NCBI RefSeq assembly: GCF_032118995.1
Contig: NC_092668.1
Location: 4,319,501 to 4,383,500, forward strand
From: Asterias amurensis
Lineage: Eukaryota; Echinodermata; Asteroidea; Forcipulatida; Asteriidae
Length of the DNA: 64,000 nucleotides
Direction: 5' to 3'
The first letter of the stretch is position 1; each line of letters begins with the position of its first letter. A program made the position numbers and the translations under genes. The notes under the pieces are model-generated. The model was not told where the DNA came from, made no database searches, and saw only the letters and a program-made list of their open reading frames with translations. Shown piece by piece: positions 40,101 to 47,889 of the stretch.

Positions 40101-41856
40101 TGCTTCGGGGTTAGACAGGTAGGCATCACAAAATATTATGGAGTGCAGTTTGATGGTCGTATAACTAAAAACTGTTTTGGTTTGAACTTGCCTTTGGTTT
40201 ATCAATGACTACACCGAAACAGTTATTGGTTACACTACTGCGAAAATGCAACCGTGGGATGCTGGTTATGACGTCATCACAACAGCAACAAAATGGCGAT
40301 CGAGCATCCTCTGCATGCAATCTTGGTTTTAAAGGGAAAAAAAATCCGAGTAAATTTGAAAGAATGATTCATGAGTAGAAGAATCATGGTTCGGTCCAAT
40401 TGTCTTCAATGTGAAGTCTAGGAGCAATAGTCCCAACGTCTTGTAAAATTAAGCCTTGGTAGTACATGTGATTTAAAAAAATATAAGTAATGTCTTTTTT
40501 CTCTTTTCTTGAAGATACAACCCAGCCTTGTGTTCATTTCCTGCCTCGCTAACAACGCCTTATGCATCTCAACTGATGTCTTACGCAGCAAGAAAAGGTA
40601 ATGGTACGACATTACAATAGAAAAATGAGTATCAGAAGAAGGGGAGTGGCTAACAAGGCGAAGGGGTGGTGAAAACAAACTTAAAGGCACTGGACACCCT
40701 TGGTAATTGTCGAATACCAGTATTCTCACTTGATGTCTCGAAACATACTTTCTAAATGTAAAAGAGTGAAAAACACCACTCTTTACTTTTCGAGCTGTCC
40801 CTTATTATGGCTCGTCAAGTAGAGTTGTGGTTATTTCACTCTTTTAGAGGGGTTTCACTCCAGGACAGAGTGAAAAATCACTCAAAAAGATGCAAATTTC
40901 AATCTAAAAGAGAGGACGACCACTCGAAAAAGAGTTGTCCTTCATATGGTTCTTCAAAGAGTGCTTTTTTCACTATTTTACATTAAAAGAGTAAGCAACA
41001 AATCTGTGAAATTTGACTCAAGTTGGTCATCGAAGTTGCAAGAGAATAATGAAAGGGAAAAACACCCTTGTTGCACAATGTGTGTGCTTTCAGATGATAA
41101 TAAAAAAAGCTTCAGGCCTGATGTATGGTAATAATTTTGAGGGAGAAATTACCTCTTTCTCAAAAACTACATTACTACAGAGGCGGAGTGCATGTTATCA
41201 AGTACGTTTTTATGCTAACAATTTTTTGTTGAGTAATTACCAAAAGTGTCGAGTGCCTTTAAAACGAAAAGATGGGCCACCTTCGGAAGTTAAGTATTCA
41301 AAATAGTTCTTGGTTATCTTCACCTTCACGTCGTTTGTTTTGCGTGATGACTAAAACAGGGACAGATTGGGAGTGCCCTAATTATTGGGGATATTGTCTA
41401 GACATGAACAAAAACACCTTGATATTTTTACGAATTATACTATTGTATAAATAAATGTTAATAAGATAACATTGTTTTTAAAACAACATTGTTTTGTTCT
41501 TACCTACAGAAAGATAGCCTTACTTGAAAGAAAAGAAATAGATATATATTGGTTTCGTCATCTATAGCTCAAGCGTGTTTGCATTCGAAACTATATAGAT
41601 AACTGAACACATGTCGAGTATATTATTAAGTTTACTAATTGATTGTGTTGTTCCCACAGGTTCGTACAATCCCTTCATGTACGGCAGTTACAGTCTGGCA
41701 AACAGCCTCAAGTCCCCGCCTCTCTCATCATTCGCTGTACTTGAAAATCAAGAAAAGAGATCCCTTAGTCTGGCAGCGCTACGTATGCGTGCTAGAGAGT
41801 ACAGCGAGGCGGTGGCCAGAGCGGCAGTTGGTGGGCCACGTGCTTCAGTTATTTGA
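16712..41856 (+). CDS. DRGX: DRGX-like paired-class homeobox gene (six coding exons)
   Basis: Nuclear transcription factor of the paired-like class; vertebrate DRGX (DRG11/Prrxl1) acts in sensory neuron differentiation. Model: join(16712..16799, 33068..33156, 34419..34520, 39784..40118, 40515..40597, 41660..41856), 297 aa, all GT-AG and phase-consistent. The homeodomain spans about residues 48-107, with F at homeodomain position 8, L at 16 and helix 3 [12 protein letters not shown] (Q50, N51). The stretch [13 protein letters not shown] and helix 2-3 ...INLTEARVQ are characteristic of DRGX. A Ser/Thr/Pro-rich linker follows. The C-terminus carries an OAR-type motif, [16 protein letters not shown] (about 269-284), close to the DRGX OAR. 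No paired box or octapeptide is seen. The length resembles vertebrate DRGX (about 260 aa). The homeobox is split by introns after LQQ and ARVQ. The assignment is from recalled family sequence; the first exon is the least certain part. Confidence 0.9.
17838..18390 (+). mobile_element. Family A/B MITE and trailing fragment
   Basis: 17838-18198 runs from TTTTAAAGGCACGTTTGGTA to ...GTGTACCTTCCCTT. A second partial copy in the opposite sense runs to about 18390 (GTGTACCCTGCCTTTAATGG). Confidence 0.65.
18392..19625 (+). repeat. Local tandem duplications of a MITE-derived segment
   Basis: The sequence GAACCGCATGTCAGAGAA..., then GAAATGCTTCAAAACATGGTGGC and GGCATCTGAGAGCGCACAA, recurs near 18418, 18935, 19204, 19350 and 19595, at roughly 150-270-base spacing, with CAAGTGAGGATACTGGTCTT between copies. 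The SINE at 18472 interrupts the first unit. Readings of this block as protein come from the repeat. Confidence 0.7.
18472..18640 (-). mobile_element. tRNA-derived SINE, family 1, inverted copy
   Basis: The reverse complement reads CTCGGTAGTCTAGCTGGTAA ... GTGGGTTCGAATCCCACCCG ... and the tail GTGTATGGGTAAAAACCAAA, matching the copy near 487. It lies inside the repeated block at 18.2-19.6 kb. Confidence 0.75.
20608..20837 (+). mobile_element. Second copy (right part) of the TTAA element at 9286
   Basis: It matches 9636-9861 with about five substitutions in roughly 226 bases by eye, including the right terminus TTCCAGGTGACTTTAA. The left part is missing. The high identity suggests recent spread. 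Confidence 0.85.
20960..21100 (+). repeat. Probable decayed fragment of the ATT-tailed SINE
   Basis: It contains GGCACCTTGTAAACC...GGTGCTA and then CTTGGCGCTTAATAGG...GCGCGTTATAAAT. These parallel the 3' half of the SINE at 55021, at clearly lower identity. Confidence 0.4.
21451..21919. mobile_element. Family B foldback MITE
   Basis: TTAA-bounded palindrome. The left arm TTAAAGGGAAGGTACACGTT...GAAGTAACGTAGTTTTTGAA is mirrored by AAAAACTACGTTACTTCAGA...ACGTGTACCTTCCCTTTTAA. Confidence 0.85.
22225..22600. mobile_element. Family P long-palindrome MITE
   Basis: The centre GGGAGTCAAAACTTTGACTCCC lies inside CGGTCGGCCATTTA.../...TAAATGGCCGACCG arms, and the right end is AAGGCAACGTGTTCCTTTAA. The left end is degraded. 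Confidence 0.85.
22930..23306. mobile_element. Variant MITE related to 30492-30742
   Basis: Termini AAAGCCACTTTACACTTTCG ... CGAAAGTGTCCAATTGCTTT. The interior shares ACAGGGTTTACAGTAGGTAA and ATTTCACAGGTTTGTTATTT (inverted) with the copy at 30492. Confidence 0.65.
24120..24660. promoter_or_regulatory. Repeat-poor island in DRGX intron 1 rich in TAAT cores
   Basis: 24190-24370 carries several ATTA/TAAT cores (AATACAATTACTAAATTA, GTAATTTCCC, CTAATGCAATTATAG, ACAATTATAATGAG), followed by a non-repetitive GC-richer stretch. No MITE landmark is seen. Candidate enhancer only. Confidence 0.25.
25519..25772 (+). mobile_element. Family A MITE, truncated
   Basis: TTTAAAGACAGTGGATACTA at the left, and a central hairpin GATCTCAAGTTCTAAACTTGAGGTCTC. 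It is cut after CACTTCTTTCTCACTT. The preceding bases (25386-25518) match the right half of the family C element. Confidence 0.75.
26440..26685 (-). repeat. Dispersed repeat shared with 44795-44965
   Basis: ATGACCAAGATGGAGGCAGC, ATTGTTATTCGATACGAGGT and ACCAAACCGAGGCTGGAAGT are found inverted at 44795-44965 (CTTCATCTTGGTCATGTTCC, CGTATCGAATAACAATAATG, CCAGCCTCGATTTGGTAACA). A piece also occurs near 22775-22800. It forms part of the DRGX intron 1 sequence. Confidence 0.75.
27990..28133 (+). repeat. Hexanucleotide microsatellite (GTTGTC/GTGGTC)
   Basis: Continuous GTTGTC, then GTTGGC, then GTGGTC hexamers grading into each other. It creates long spurious Leu/Ser and Trp/Ser or poly-Val readings that are not genes. 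Confidence 0.9.
28960..29740 (+). repeat. Tandem repeat, unit about 130-160 bp, with nested mini-MITE
   Basis: GTGCTGTGACGACAGCTCC near 29000, 29133, 29291 and (diverged) 29451, with GAATAATTAGAGCTGCAAAA and CCCCTCCCCGGTTTTGCATA between. Many TTTGCATA/ATTTGCAT octamer-like sites recur. A lone unit end occurs at 30282. About 115 bases at 29551-29665 (ends GGCAAGTTCGAG / CTTGAACTTGCT) interrupt the last unit. Confidence 0.82.
29785..30157 (+). mobile_element. Family A MITE
   Basis: Landmarks TTGGACACTATTGGTAACCG, GGTCATCGAAGTTGCGAGAT and the right end ACCAATAGTGTCCATCCTGG. It directly follows a fragment of family D (GGTACTTTTATGTAGGACAC). Confidence 0.8.
30492..31106. mobile_element. Two abutting MITEs sharing a TTAA
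   Basis: 30492-30742 is a variant element (TTAAAGCCATTGGACACTTT ... GTGTATAATGGCTTTAA). 30739-31106 is family A in inverted order (TTAAAGGCACTGGACACTAT...), truncated at the right. TTAA 30739-30742 is common to both. A relative of the first element lies at 22940-23306. Confidence 0.78.
32001..32594 (+). repeat. Degenerate tandem repeat, unit about 110-140 bp
   Basis: TGGGAACTTGAATGAGTGG begins near 32001, 32128, 32266 and (diverged) 32376. Each is followed by TTGATTGCGGCTTTTA, then TTGACGTGTGCCGACTCTGG and ACTGCCGAATTATTGAT. It sits in DRGX intron 1, about 0.5 kb before exon 2. Confidence 0.82.
32680..33042 (+). mobile_element. Family A MITE fragment with nested palindromic MITE
   Basis: It runs from CTCGTGTGCTTTCAGATGCC to ACCAATAGTGTCCAGTGTCT, interrupted at 32769-32922, and lies immediately upstream of DRGX exon 2. 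Confidence 0.75.
32769..32922. mobile_element. Palindromic GC-rich MITE nested in family A
   Basis: Arms AAGGCCGGTTTATAGTCGGT(CGCGCGATGGTCG) and the matching inverted ...CGACCGACTATAACTCGGCCTT. The flanking sequence CAAGCCTAA/GTCATTTAATATTTGAGTGA rejoins the interrupted family A element (compare CAAGCCTGAAGTCTTT near 62650). Confidence 0.85.
33068..33156 (+). CDS. DRGX: DRGX exon 2: acidic stretch and homeodomain N-arm/helix 1 start
   Basis: The acceptor ...gttgcag ends at 33067 and the donor gttagc begins at 33157. The exon encodes an acidic SDADDGF stretch, then [15 protein letters not shown], the basic arm and start of helix 1. It ends in phase 0, at the intron position after LQQ that is typical of paired-like genes. 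Confidence 0.93.
33365..33748 (-). mobile_element. Family A MITE in DRGX intron 2
   Basis: TTAAAGGCAGTGGCAATATT ... AATAGTGTACAGTGTCTTTA, full length, with central hairpin GAGACCTCAGAATTAGATTT(TGAGGTCTC). Confidence 0.88.
33917..34070. mobile_element. Family F MITE, degraded, DRGX intron 2
   Basis: GGGCCAAATCTCATAAAGCT, then GGCAAATTTCTTTGCTAAAC, and GTTGGCCATCAGTCGCAACA as in the copy at 35605. Confidence 0.55.
34195..34375. mobile_element. Family G palindromic MITE (GGCCGTGTCCGA type)
   Basis: GGCCGTATCCGAATTGCG, then GGCTACAGCTACGGCT, mirrored by AGCCGTAGCTGAAGCC ... GACACAG. It ends 44 bases before DRGX exon 3. Its left end is a short tandem of CCGAAGGCCGTAT. Confidence 0.78.
34419..34520 (+). 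CDS. DRGX: DRGX exon 3: homeodomain helices 1-2 and start of helix 3
   Basis: The acceptor acctatag ends at 34418 and the donor gtaagg begins at 34521. The 34 codons (phase 0 at both ends) include [20 protein letters not shown] and end ARVQ. They directly complete the homeodomain begun in exon 2 and continued by [10 protein letters not shown] in exon 4. Confidence 0.95.
35605..35808. mobile_element. Family F MITE, DRGX intron 3
   Basis: GCGCCAATTTCATAAAGCGG, then TTGCTTAGCA, with inverted partner GTGCTAAGCATGTGTTTGTG and a degraded right end (CGAATCGGGC). Confidence 0.7.
35912..36064. mobile_element. Hairpin MITE with GGGTGCGTTCGTT ends
   Basis: Nearly perfect palindrome: GGGTGCGTTCGTTTAGCTTC ... 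GAAGCTAAACGAACGCACCC, loop near 35976-35992, flanked by ATA on both sides (35909-35911 and 36065-36067). It could be hAT- or Harbinger-like; not resolved. Confidence 0.85.
36895..37280. promoter_or_regulatory. Repeat-poor island in DRGX intron 3 with paired homeodomain-type sites
   Basis: The identical 11-mer CAATTAGATTA occurs at 37017-37027 and 37265-37275. It contains TAAT-core sites (TAATCTAATTG on the other strand) of the kind bound by Q50 paired-like homeodomains. Between them is a GC-richer unique segment. A cis-regulatory role, possibly autoregulatory, is inference. Confidence 0.3.
39231..39602 (+). mobile_element. Family A MITE in DRGX intron 3
   Basis: TTTTAAAGAAACTTGACACT ... ACCGATAGTGTCAAGTGTCT, 181 bases before exon 4. 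It interrupts a sequence with repeated TTCTGGGTCA/GACCCAGAA half-palindromes (39120-39220 and 39603-39690), so it is itself nested in an older repeat. Confidence 0.82.
39784..40118 (+). CDS. DRGX: DRGX exon 4: recognition helix and Ser/Thr-rich linker
   Basis: The acceptor tgcag ends at 39783 and the donor gtaggc begins at 40119. It opens with [17 protein letters not shown], the DNA-recognition helix with Gln at homeodomain position 50. About 95 residues rich in Ser, Thr, Asp and Pro follow and are probably disordered. The exon ends in phase 2. Confidence 0.94.
40515..40597 (+). CDS. DRGX: DRGX exon 5: short linker exon
   Basis: The acceptor cttgaag ends at 40514 and the donor gtaatg begins at 40598. 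Phase 2 in and phase 1 out match the neighbouring exons, and the frame is open ([20 protein letters not shown]...). Vertebrate DRGX has a comparable hydrophobic/Pro/Tyr stretch between homeodomain and OAR. Support is mainly splice phase and position. Confidence 0.75.
40681..41262 (+). mobile_element. Family A MITE interrupted by another element
   Basis: Left end TTAAAGGCACTGGACACCCT and right end AAAAGTGTCGAGTGCCTTTA. About 240 bases (40752-40990) with inverted ends AAATGTAAAAGAGTGAAAAA / TTTTTCACTATTTTACATTA split it. Confidence 0.78.
41660..41856 (+). CDS. DRGX: DRGX last coding exon with OAR motif and stop
   Basis: The acceptor ttcccacag ends at 41659. It enters in phase 1, making a Gly codon with the previous exon, and ends with TGA at 41854-41856. 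It encodes [16 protein letters not shown] and then [18 protein letters not shown], the OAR (otp-aristaless-rax) motif often found at the C-terminus of paired-like factors and involved in intramolecular regulation. About 13 residues follow the motif. Confidence 0.93.
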
Positions 41857-42026
41857 CAACGTTTTTGACCTTTTTTGTCTCAAAGGGTAGCCTTTTCTTC
41901 ACTTGTGGATATTTCTAAATTATCACCATGACAACAAAGTGTTTTATTAAAAATTATACTGCATCCCGGTTGTGTTTCTTAAGAGTATAATACGGGTTGT
42001 TTATCAACAGGGAATTGTGCAATCAT

Positions 42027-42385
42027 TGTTTAAAGGGAAGGTACACGTTTGGCAATTGGAACCCACTGTTTGTCTCAATCACAGGTGTAGATATACCATA
42101 AACTATCCTGTGAAAATGTCATTTCACAATGTGGTAGCTTTTTTTGGAGAGATTGCCAAAAATCTAGAGCGGTTATGTCCACAGGTAGAATAACCTTGCT
42201 TTTGGAATACACAATCTGAGACTGGGAAACGTTACTGGCTAACAGTTAGTAACGCTTCTCAGATTCAAAATTTATGGGGGATATAAAAAGTGATATAATT
42301 TTGTTCATAACCGCAGTATTTTGAAGTGAAAAGAAACTCAAAATGCATTCTATCCAAAGTTGCTGTACTTCTTACCAAGTAGGTA
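42027..42385. mobile_element. Family C MITE abutting a family P copy
   Basis: GTTTAAAGGGAAGGTACACG, then GGTTATGTCCACAGGTAGAA and GAAACGTTACTGGCTAAC. It ends TTCTTACCAAGTAGGTATTAA against the family P element at 42386. Confidence 0.65.
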
Positions 42386-42775
42386 TTAAAGGAACACGTT
42401 GCCTTGGATCGGACGAGTTGGTCAAAACAAAAGCGTTTGTAACCGTTTTTTATATAATGCATATGGTTGGAAAGATGTTTTAAAAGTAGAATACAATGAT
42501 CCACACAAGTTTGCTTCGAAATTGCGTGGTTTTCCTTCTACTGTGCGAACTAACACGGTCGGCCATTTATGGGAGTCAAAATTTTGACCCCCATAAATGG
42601 CCGACGTGCTAGTCGACGAGGTAAATGGAAAACCACGCAATTTCGAGTCATGTTTGTGTGGATCTTTGTATTCTACTTTTACAACATCTTTCTACCCATA
42701 TGCATTTTATAAAAAACGGTTACAAACGCTTTTCAAAGACCAACTCGACCGATCCAAGGCAACGTGTTCCTTTAA
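42386..42775. mobile_element. Family P long-palindrome MITE
   Basis: TTAAAGGAACACGTTGCCTT...AAGGCAACGTGTTCCTTTAA. The whole ~390-base element is an imperfect palindrome around GTCAAAATTTTGAC. It lies downstream of the DRGX stop. Confidence 0.9.
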
Positions 42776-44084
42776 TTGCCATCAATAGACGATGTGACCT
42801 ATGTTTACGTTCAAACCGCCCTGTTGAAAAAAACACTGTATACGTCATGTTTCGCCGGGCAAAAAGACACGTAGTCATGGTAAGATTGCATACACTTTCT
42901 AGCTGGCTGCCAAAACAAGGTTGTGCCCGGCGGTATGCGCGCGAATCATGTTATTGTTTTCGTGTGACGTCAGAGGTCACATTGTCTATTGTCAGAGTCG
43001 TTACCAAACGAATACAGTCCCTTTAAATTCAAAAACCATCAAAGACTTTACCCGTCATCAGGGAAGAGTTCCTGTTATTGTGGTAAAGTTGATCTTTCAC
43101 TTTCACCTCTTCAAAACCTCAAAATTCTAAGCCTAGTTTGTGTCTTTCAGGGTGTCTTTGAGTATTTAGCCCTCGGCCAACAAGCATTGTTTGTTACAAA
43201 GTCTTTGAAAGACAAAATTATTAACTTAAAGTGATTACTATTTTCACCGGTGTCTTTGACTTCAATCAATTTTTGCACCGTGTAGTCTACAGCATTATTG
43301 TAATTTTGTTTTATGTACATGTATATAATATTACGCAAATTAATAATATGTAAATTATTTATTATTTATTGGTAACATGTGATTTTTGTCACTGGTGTTT
43401 ATAAGTTGTATGTATATAGGGTATTTCACACTGTTTGTATATTATATTATTCCGGGGAATTTTAACTCAACATTTGGAAAATGTTTTGCCTTTTTTCGTC
43501 GGGTCTCTTGTCTCAAAAAGCACAGTAATTAGTAGCTTCTCAAACACATGATAGTCGCCAGATCATTTCACTGTGATTTGGTCGCGTATTATACCTTTCT
43601 ATTGAATTGAATCAAGTATATAAAAACACATGCGCGCCGGTTGGCGTGTACCACCGAATGTGGGCAATGCACTAAATCGTGTTAGCAGATGTTGTGACCA
43701 AATTCAACATTTTCTGCAACCTTTCCATCAAACAAATTGATCCCATGGTTCGTTGCTTTGTTTCCAACAATTTTAGCCCTAAGTTTTTCGAGTATTATTG
43801 TGAAATATTGTTACATGCCAAACTGTGGCTATATTCTGTTTTTACTTTGCATTTATGACCTCCGGTAGTTCCTTGGGTGACAAAACTCTGGATGTGGTGA
43901 CGTTGCAACATGCCTTTACGGAGACCATGACTGGCTATGGCTGCGGCTTTTGCTTATAACCTGGCCCATGCTAGAGTACCAGTGATGATAGCCAACGGCT
44001 AACGATGTCACAGCCATTAAAAAGCCAGTAAAAATCGGAAGCCATGTTCATAGTGCGGCCATGATACAAATTATGTTTCCCCAG

Positions 44085-44150
44085 AAGACGATCAGAAAAT
44101 ACAGTGATCGAAACGTCGAGTTGAAACCAAAGGTTCTTCAAGTTTTTACT
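44085..44150 (+). repeat. Hammerhead-like motif, third copy
   Basis: CCCAGAAGACGATCAGAAAA ... CAGTGATCGAAACGTCGAGT: the same flanks and GAAAC as the copy at 2660, with a slightly weakened stem. Confidence 0.5.
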
Positions 44151-44794
44151 GAAATTCATTTAACCAAACATAATAATATACAGAACCTTTAAACCACACA
44201 GTTTATTTTGGACCTGCCCTGTTTTTTGTGTTCTTAAATCCAACATTTTGCAACGATTGTACTCAAACATTTAATCATGGAAATTTGTTTTAACATTGTG
44301 CAAGCAATTCTAATATAGCTTTCCTGCTGAAACGAACCGACGATTTGTTGCCTCTACTTTAAATGTGACCTCAAAAGACCCAGTTTATGAAGCTACACTA
44401 TTTTACAATTAATCATTTTGTGTTGGTTTATACAATCTATTTGGGTGACATAATAATATTTACGTCATTTTGTAAAAACTGTGCCTGGAAATGTACACCG
44501 ATTTATAATAACAGTTTCAAAGCAACATGTTGCTTTCAAATTAACAGTGTTCTTTGTTTTTGCACATTTCTTTTTAAACTTGTGAAATAATACAATAATA
44601 TATTAACAACAGGAACAATGCACATCAAAACAATGTTTGCCAGAGATGTGGGATGTATTTGGCATTATCTTTTATTCCAAATATTATGCGATCTGATCCC
44701 TGGATGCCTGTAACTACACGAGCCATTTTCAAACCAATTTTCACGAATTTTGCACATTTCAAATCAAGTTATGAAGACAACACTGTATAGACAT

Positions 44795-44965
44795 TTATCA
44801 TGCTGCCTTCATCTTGGTCATGTTCCTCGTATCGAATAACAATAATGAATGCTTATAATAATTTTTAAAATAGGAACCAGACTATTTTGTTCTCCCAGCC
44901 TCGATTTGGTAACATTGATAACAGTGGTAGAAATCCAAGATGGCTGCACCATAATAAAAGTCTAT
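44795..44965 (+). repeat. Dispersed repeat, inverted partner of 26440-26685
   Basis: Same landmarks as the intron 1 copy but on the opposite strand, with moderate divergence. No reading frame. Confidence 0.75.
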
Positions 44966-45956
44966 TCCATTGTGACCTTCTATCCATTGGTACACGCTTG
45001 GTTTGATGTGATTTTGATCAAAACGCTCCATTTTGTTTAGCCATGCAGTTTCACAAGCACACGGTATGGAGCATCCTGACACACACGTACTAATCTTTCC
45101 CCGCCTAAGGGGCTACGTTCTACTTGCTCGATGCTAAAATCCAATCAAACCCATGACGACCAGGAGTCACGGCCCCTTAACTTGTTAGTCTTACAACGTT
45201 AACAAGTTTTTTATCTTGTCAAGGGGACGGACGTGCCGATCGCTTGAGGGCCGATTTGGGAGAGGGAGAGAGACAGTGCAATTGTCCTGTCGTCGTGCAG
45301 GGCAAATTATATTGTATATTAAATTAAAGCGAGATTCAAGGTTGAAAACCGACAAAATAAAGTTAATAAATATTCAGGAAAAGATTTAATTTGTCGTGTG
45401 CAGTTCATCGGGTTTGGGGGTGTTGCTGTTGTTTTGAGGAGCTGTGCCACTGTTTTGCCAGGATCCGATGAATAATTCATAAAATGAATAATTCATTAGT
45501 TCAATAATAGTGTTCTGGATGCTGAGATGCTGAGATTCAGTCAACAGAGATTTGCATTAAAGAGCGGGAAATCTCGAACGAAGCAGCCAAAATGGAAACT
45601 TGGAGATTGCTTTTTAGGTGGAATAACTGTACTGTTTTTGGAATGCATTTCGTTCGGTGTGATCTTGGGACATTAACACTTTAATTGCTATGGGAGTTCT
45701 TGGAATACGATTGTCTTATAAAGGTTGTCTATATCAAAAACAAACATTGCAAACCCAGTTCCATTTATCCAATATCCGTGTTTTGGAACGAACGATTGAG
45801 CAGAGGCGAGTTGGAAATAAAATTAATGATTAATGCAAAATTATTTGTCTCAATTTAATTTGCATTTAAACTACAGTAAATATGGCCGTGTTAGGTTTGG
45901 CGGCTGATACAGTTTGTCAGTTATAATGTTGAATCGTAAGTTTACCTTGCGGTGAT

Positions 45957-46357
45957 TTAAAGGAACACGTTGCCTTGAATCGGTCGAGTTGGTCTTTGAA
46001 AAGCGTTTGTAACCGTTTGTTATAAAATGCATATTATTATGATTGGAAAGATATTTTAAAAGTAGAACATAATGATCCACACAAGTATCACTCGAAATTG
46101 TGTGGTTTTTCCTTTTACCTCGTCGACTAACACGGTCGGCCATTTATGGGAGTCAAATTTTTGACTCCCGTAAATGGCCGGCCGTGTTAGTTTGCAAAGT
46201 AAAAGGAAAACCACGCAATTTCCAGGCAAATTTGTGTGAATCACTGTATTCTATCTACTTTTAAAACATCTTTCTAACCATATGCATTTTGTAACAAACG
46301 GTTACAGACGCTTTTCAAAGACCAACTCGACCGATCCAAGGCAACGTGTTCCTTTAA
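45957..46357. mobile_element. Family P long-palindrome MITE
   Basis: Same termini and centre (GGGAGTCAAATTTTTGACTCCC) as the copies at 42386 and 47961, TTAA-bounded, in the DRGX-CAMLG intergenic region. Confidence 0.9.
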
Positions 46358-46524
46358 CGATAGTTCTGTTGATTCAATTCACCACAGCCCACAAAATTAA
46401 TTGCTTTCTATAAGTTAGTTTGTCATGAGTGTGGCGTAAGTTCATCTGACCTTTTCAAAACCCGTCCTCGGGACCATTGTTTATCGTGCCCCACTTTTGT
46501 CTATCAATTTGACTTGGAGCCAAG

Positions 46525-46765
46525 AGCAAGGCCCAATTTCAAAGAGCTGCTAAGCACAACAATTTACTTAGCATGAAATTTCTTCCTTGATAAAAACAGG
46601 ATTACCGACCAAATTTCCGTTTGTTGCATATCGCTTGTTTCTGGCATTCAGTTGTTGTTTATCCTGAAAATCACGTGGGAAATTTTGTTGGTGAATTCTG
46701 TTATTGTCAAGGAAGAAGTGTCATGCTAAGCGAGTTGTTGTGCTTAGCAGCTCTATGTTCTTCAG
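46525..46765. mobile_element. Family F MITE (GGCCCAATTTCATAAAG type)
   Basis: GGCCCAATTTCAAAGAGCTG, then GCATGAAATTTCTTCCTTGA. The inverted half has GTCAAGGAAGAAGTGTCATG and GTGCTTAGCAGCTCTATG. Confidence 0.75.
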
Positions 46766-47095
46766 CTGGCCAGTGTGGGGTAAGTTTGGAGAGATAAAAA
46801 CGGTATTAATCCCCCTTTTCAGGAACAAAAGATGGCGCATCCCTAGATATGGTCCTCGGGGATAAGGACATAGTGTATACGCATGTACGTCGAATTTAAC
46901 TGCGAATAACCCGAACCATGAAGGCCATGTGAAAAAGATGCGAGGTCGAAGGTGATACGTACAGACCTCTGGCGTAATTTACGGGCCTCGAAGAGTGACG
47001 TCATAATGACGTTCAGGGTATGTCCCGGAGCGCCACCGGCCCCGTTTTCGAACTGACCTACCTGTGCCCAGGTATTCAGTGCGGCTGTTATTTTA

Positions 47096-47320
47096 TGTTT
47101 AAGACACTGGACACTATTGTTAATTACGAAGTTGTTTGCTTTCAGATTTCGAAACCTCGAATTCTAAATCTATGATGTCTCGAAATCAAATTCGTGGAAA
47201 ATTAATTCTTTCTCAAAGTCACTTCAGAGGGAGCCGTTTCTCACAATGTTTATCAACCTCTCCCCATTACAGTAAAGTTTTATGCTAATAACTATTTTGA
47301 GTAAACCCCGTGGCCCAGTT
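47096..47320 (+). mobile_element. Family A MITE, degraded
   Basis: TTTAAGACACTGGACACTAT at the left, then CAAATTCGTGGAAAATTA and GAGGGAGCCGTTTCTCACAA. The right end is lost. Confidence 0.75.
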
Positions 47321-47681
47321 GCAACAATGTCAGCCTCATAATTTATTGGTTACAACGCACCGCGTGCGTGAAGATTATTGTTTGAAAATATCAAATACAT
47401 TCGCTCATCAGCATAGAAACTGATAATATTATTCAAATCACAGAGTTCTCTTCCCCTCATACACAGAGGAGGGCGACATGGCGGTTTTTTTTCCCCCGCT
47501 CAAACAAAGCAAGGAAAACTTCCTCTCCATACAACCTTTAATAATTTCCAGACGGTAGGGGTATGAGTGCTTCAATTCTTTCAGGAAAATTTATAATTCT
47601 TTTCAAGAAGACATGTGTTTCTAATCTTCTCCCTCCATGGTTTTATGTAGGTGAGTATCAACTGGGTGGGATGGGTGGGGT

Positions 47682-47711
47682 CCATTGATCTCCATTAATG
47701 GAGATCAATGG
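47682..47711. promoter_or_regulatory. Perfect 30-bp palindrome just upstream of CAMLG exon 1
   Basis: CCATTGATCTCCATT is followed directly by its exact reverse complement, 72 bases before the CAMLG start codon, so it is in the probable 5' UTR or core promoter. It could be a dimeric factor site or a hairpin in the leader, or the remnant of a small foldback element. No function is assigned. Confidence 0.5.
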
Positions 47712-47783
47712 TGGGGTCTTTCAGTTTGTGAAACGCGTAATCTTAAACAGCGCCCTCAAGCGAAAGCATAAAACTAATCAAAA

Positions 47784-47889
47784 ATGGCCGATTCGGCCTC
47801 CGCGAGAAGAGAGGCAAGAAAGCGAAGACTTTTACTGAGTTCGGAGGAAAGGCTAAAGAAAATCATCCAGCTGAATGAAAACGCAAAAG
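47784..47889 (+). CDS. CAMLG: CAMLG exon 1 (GET3-binding basic helix)
   Basis: The ATG sits in a good context (aaaaATGG). There are 35 codons plus one base, ending at donor gtgaga. It encodes a basic amphipathic helix, ARREARKRRLLLSSEERL. Its single overhanging G makes an intact codon with any of three downstream acceptors: 53667 (Gly, CAMLG), 49699 (Gly) and 50022 (Val). Confidence 0.9.

Larger units (their letters stand above)
43450..45956. other. DRGX-CAMLG intergenic sequence
   Basis: No supported exon. It contains the hammerhead-like motif (44085) and the dispersed repeat (44795-44965). The DRGX 3' UTR extends an unknown distance into the region after 41856. No well-placed poly(A) signal was identified. 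Confidence 0.35.
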
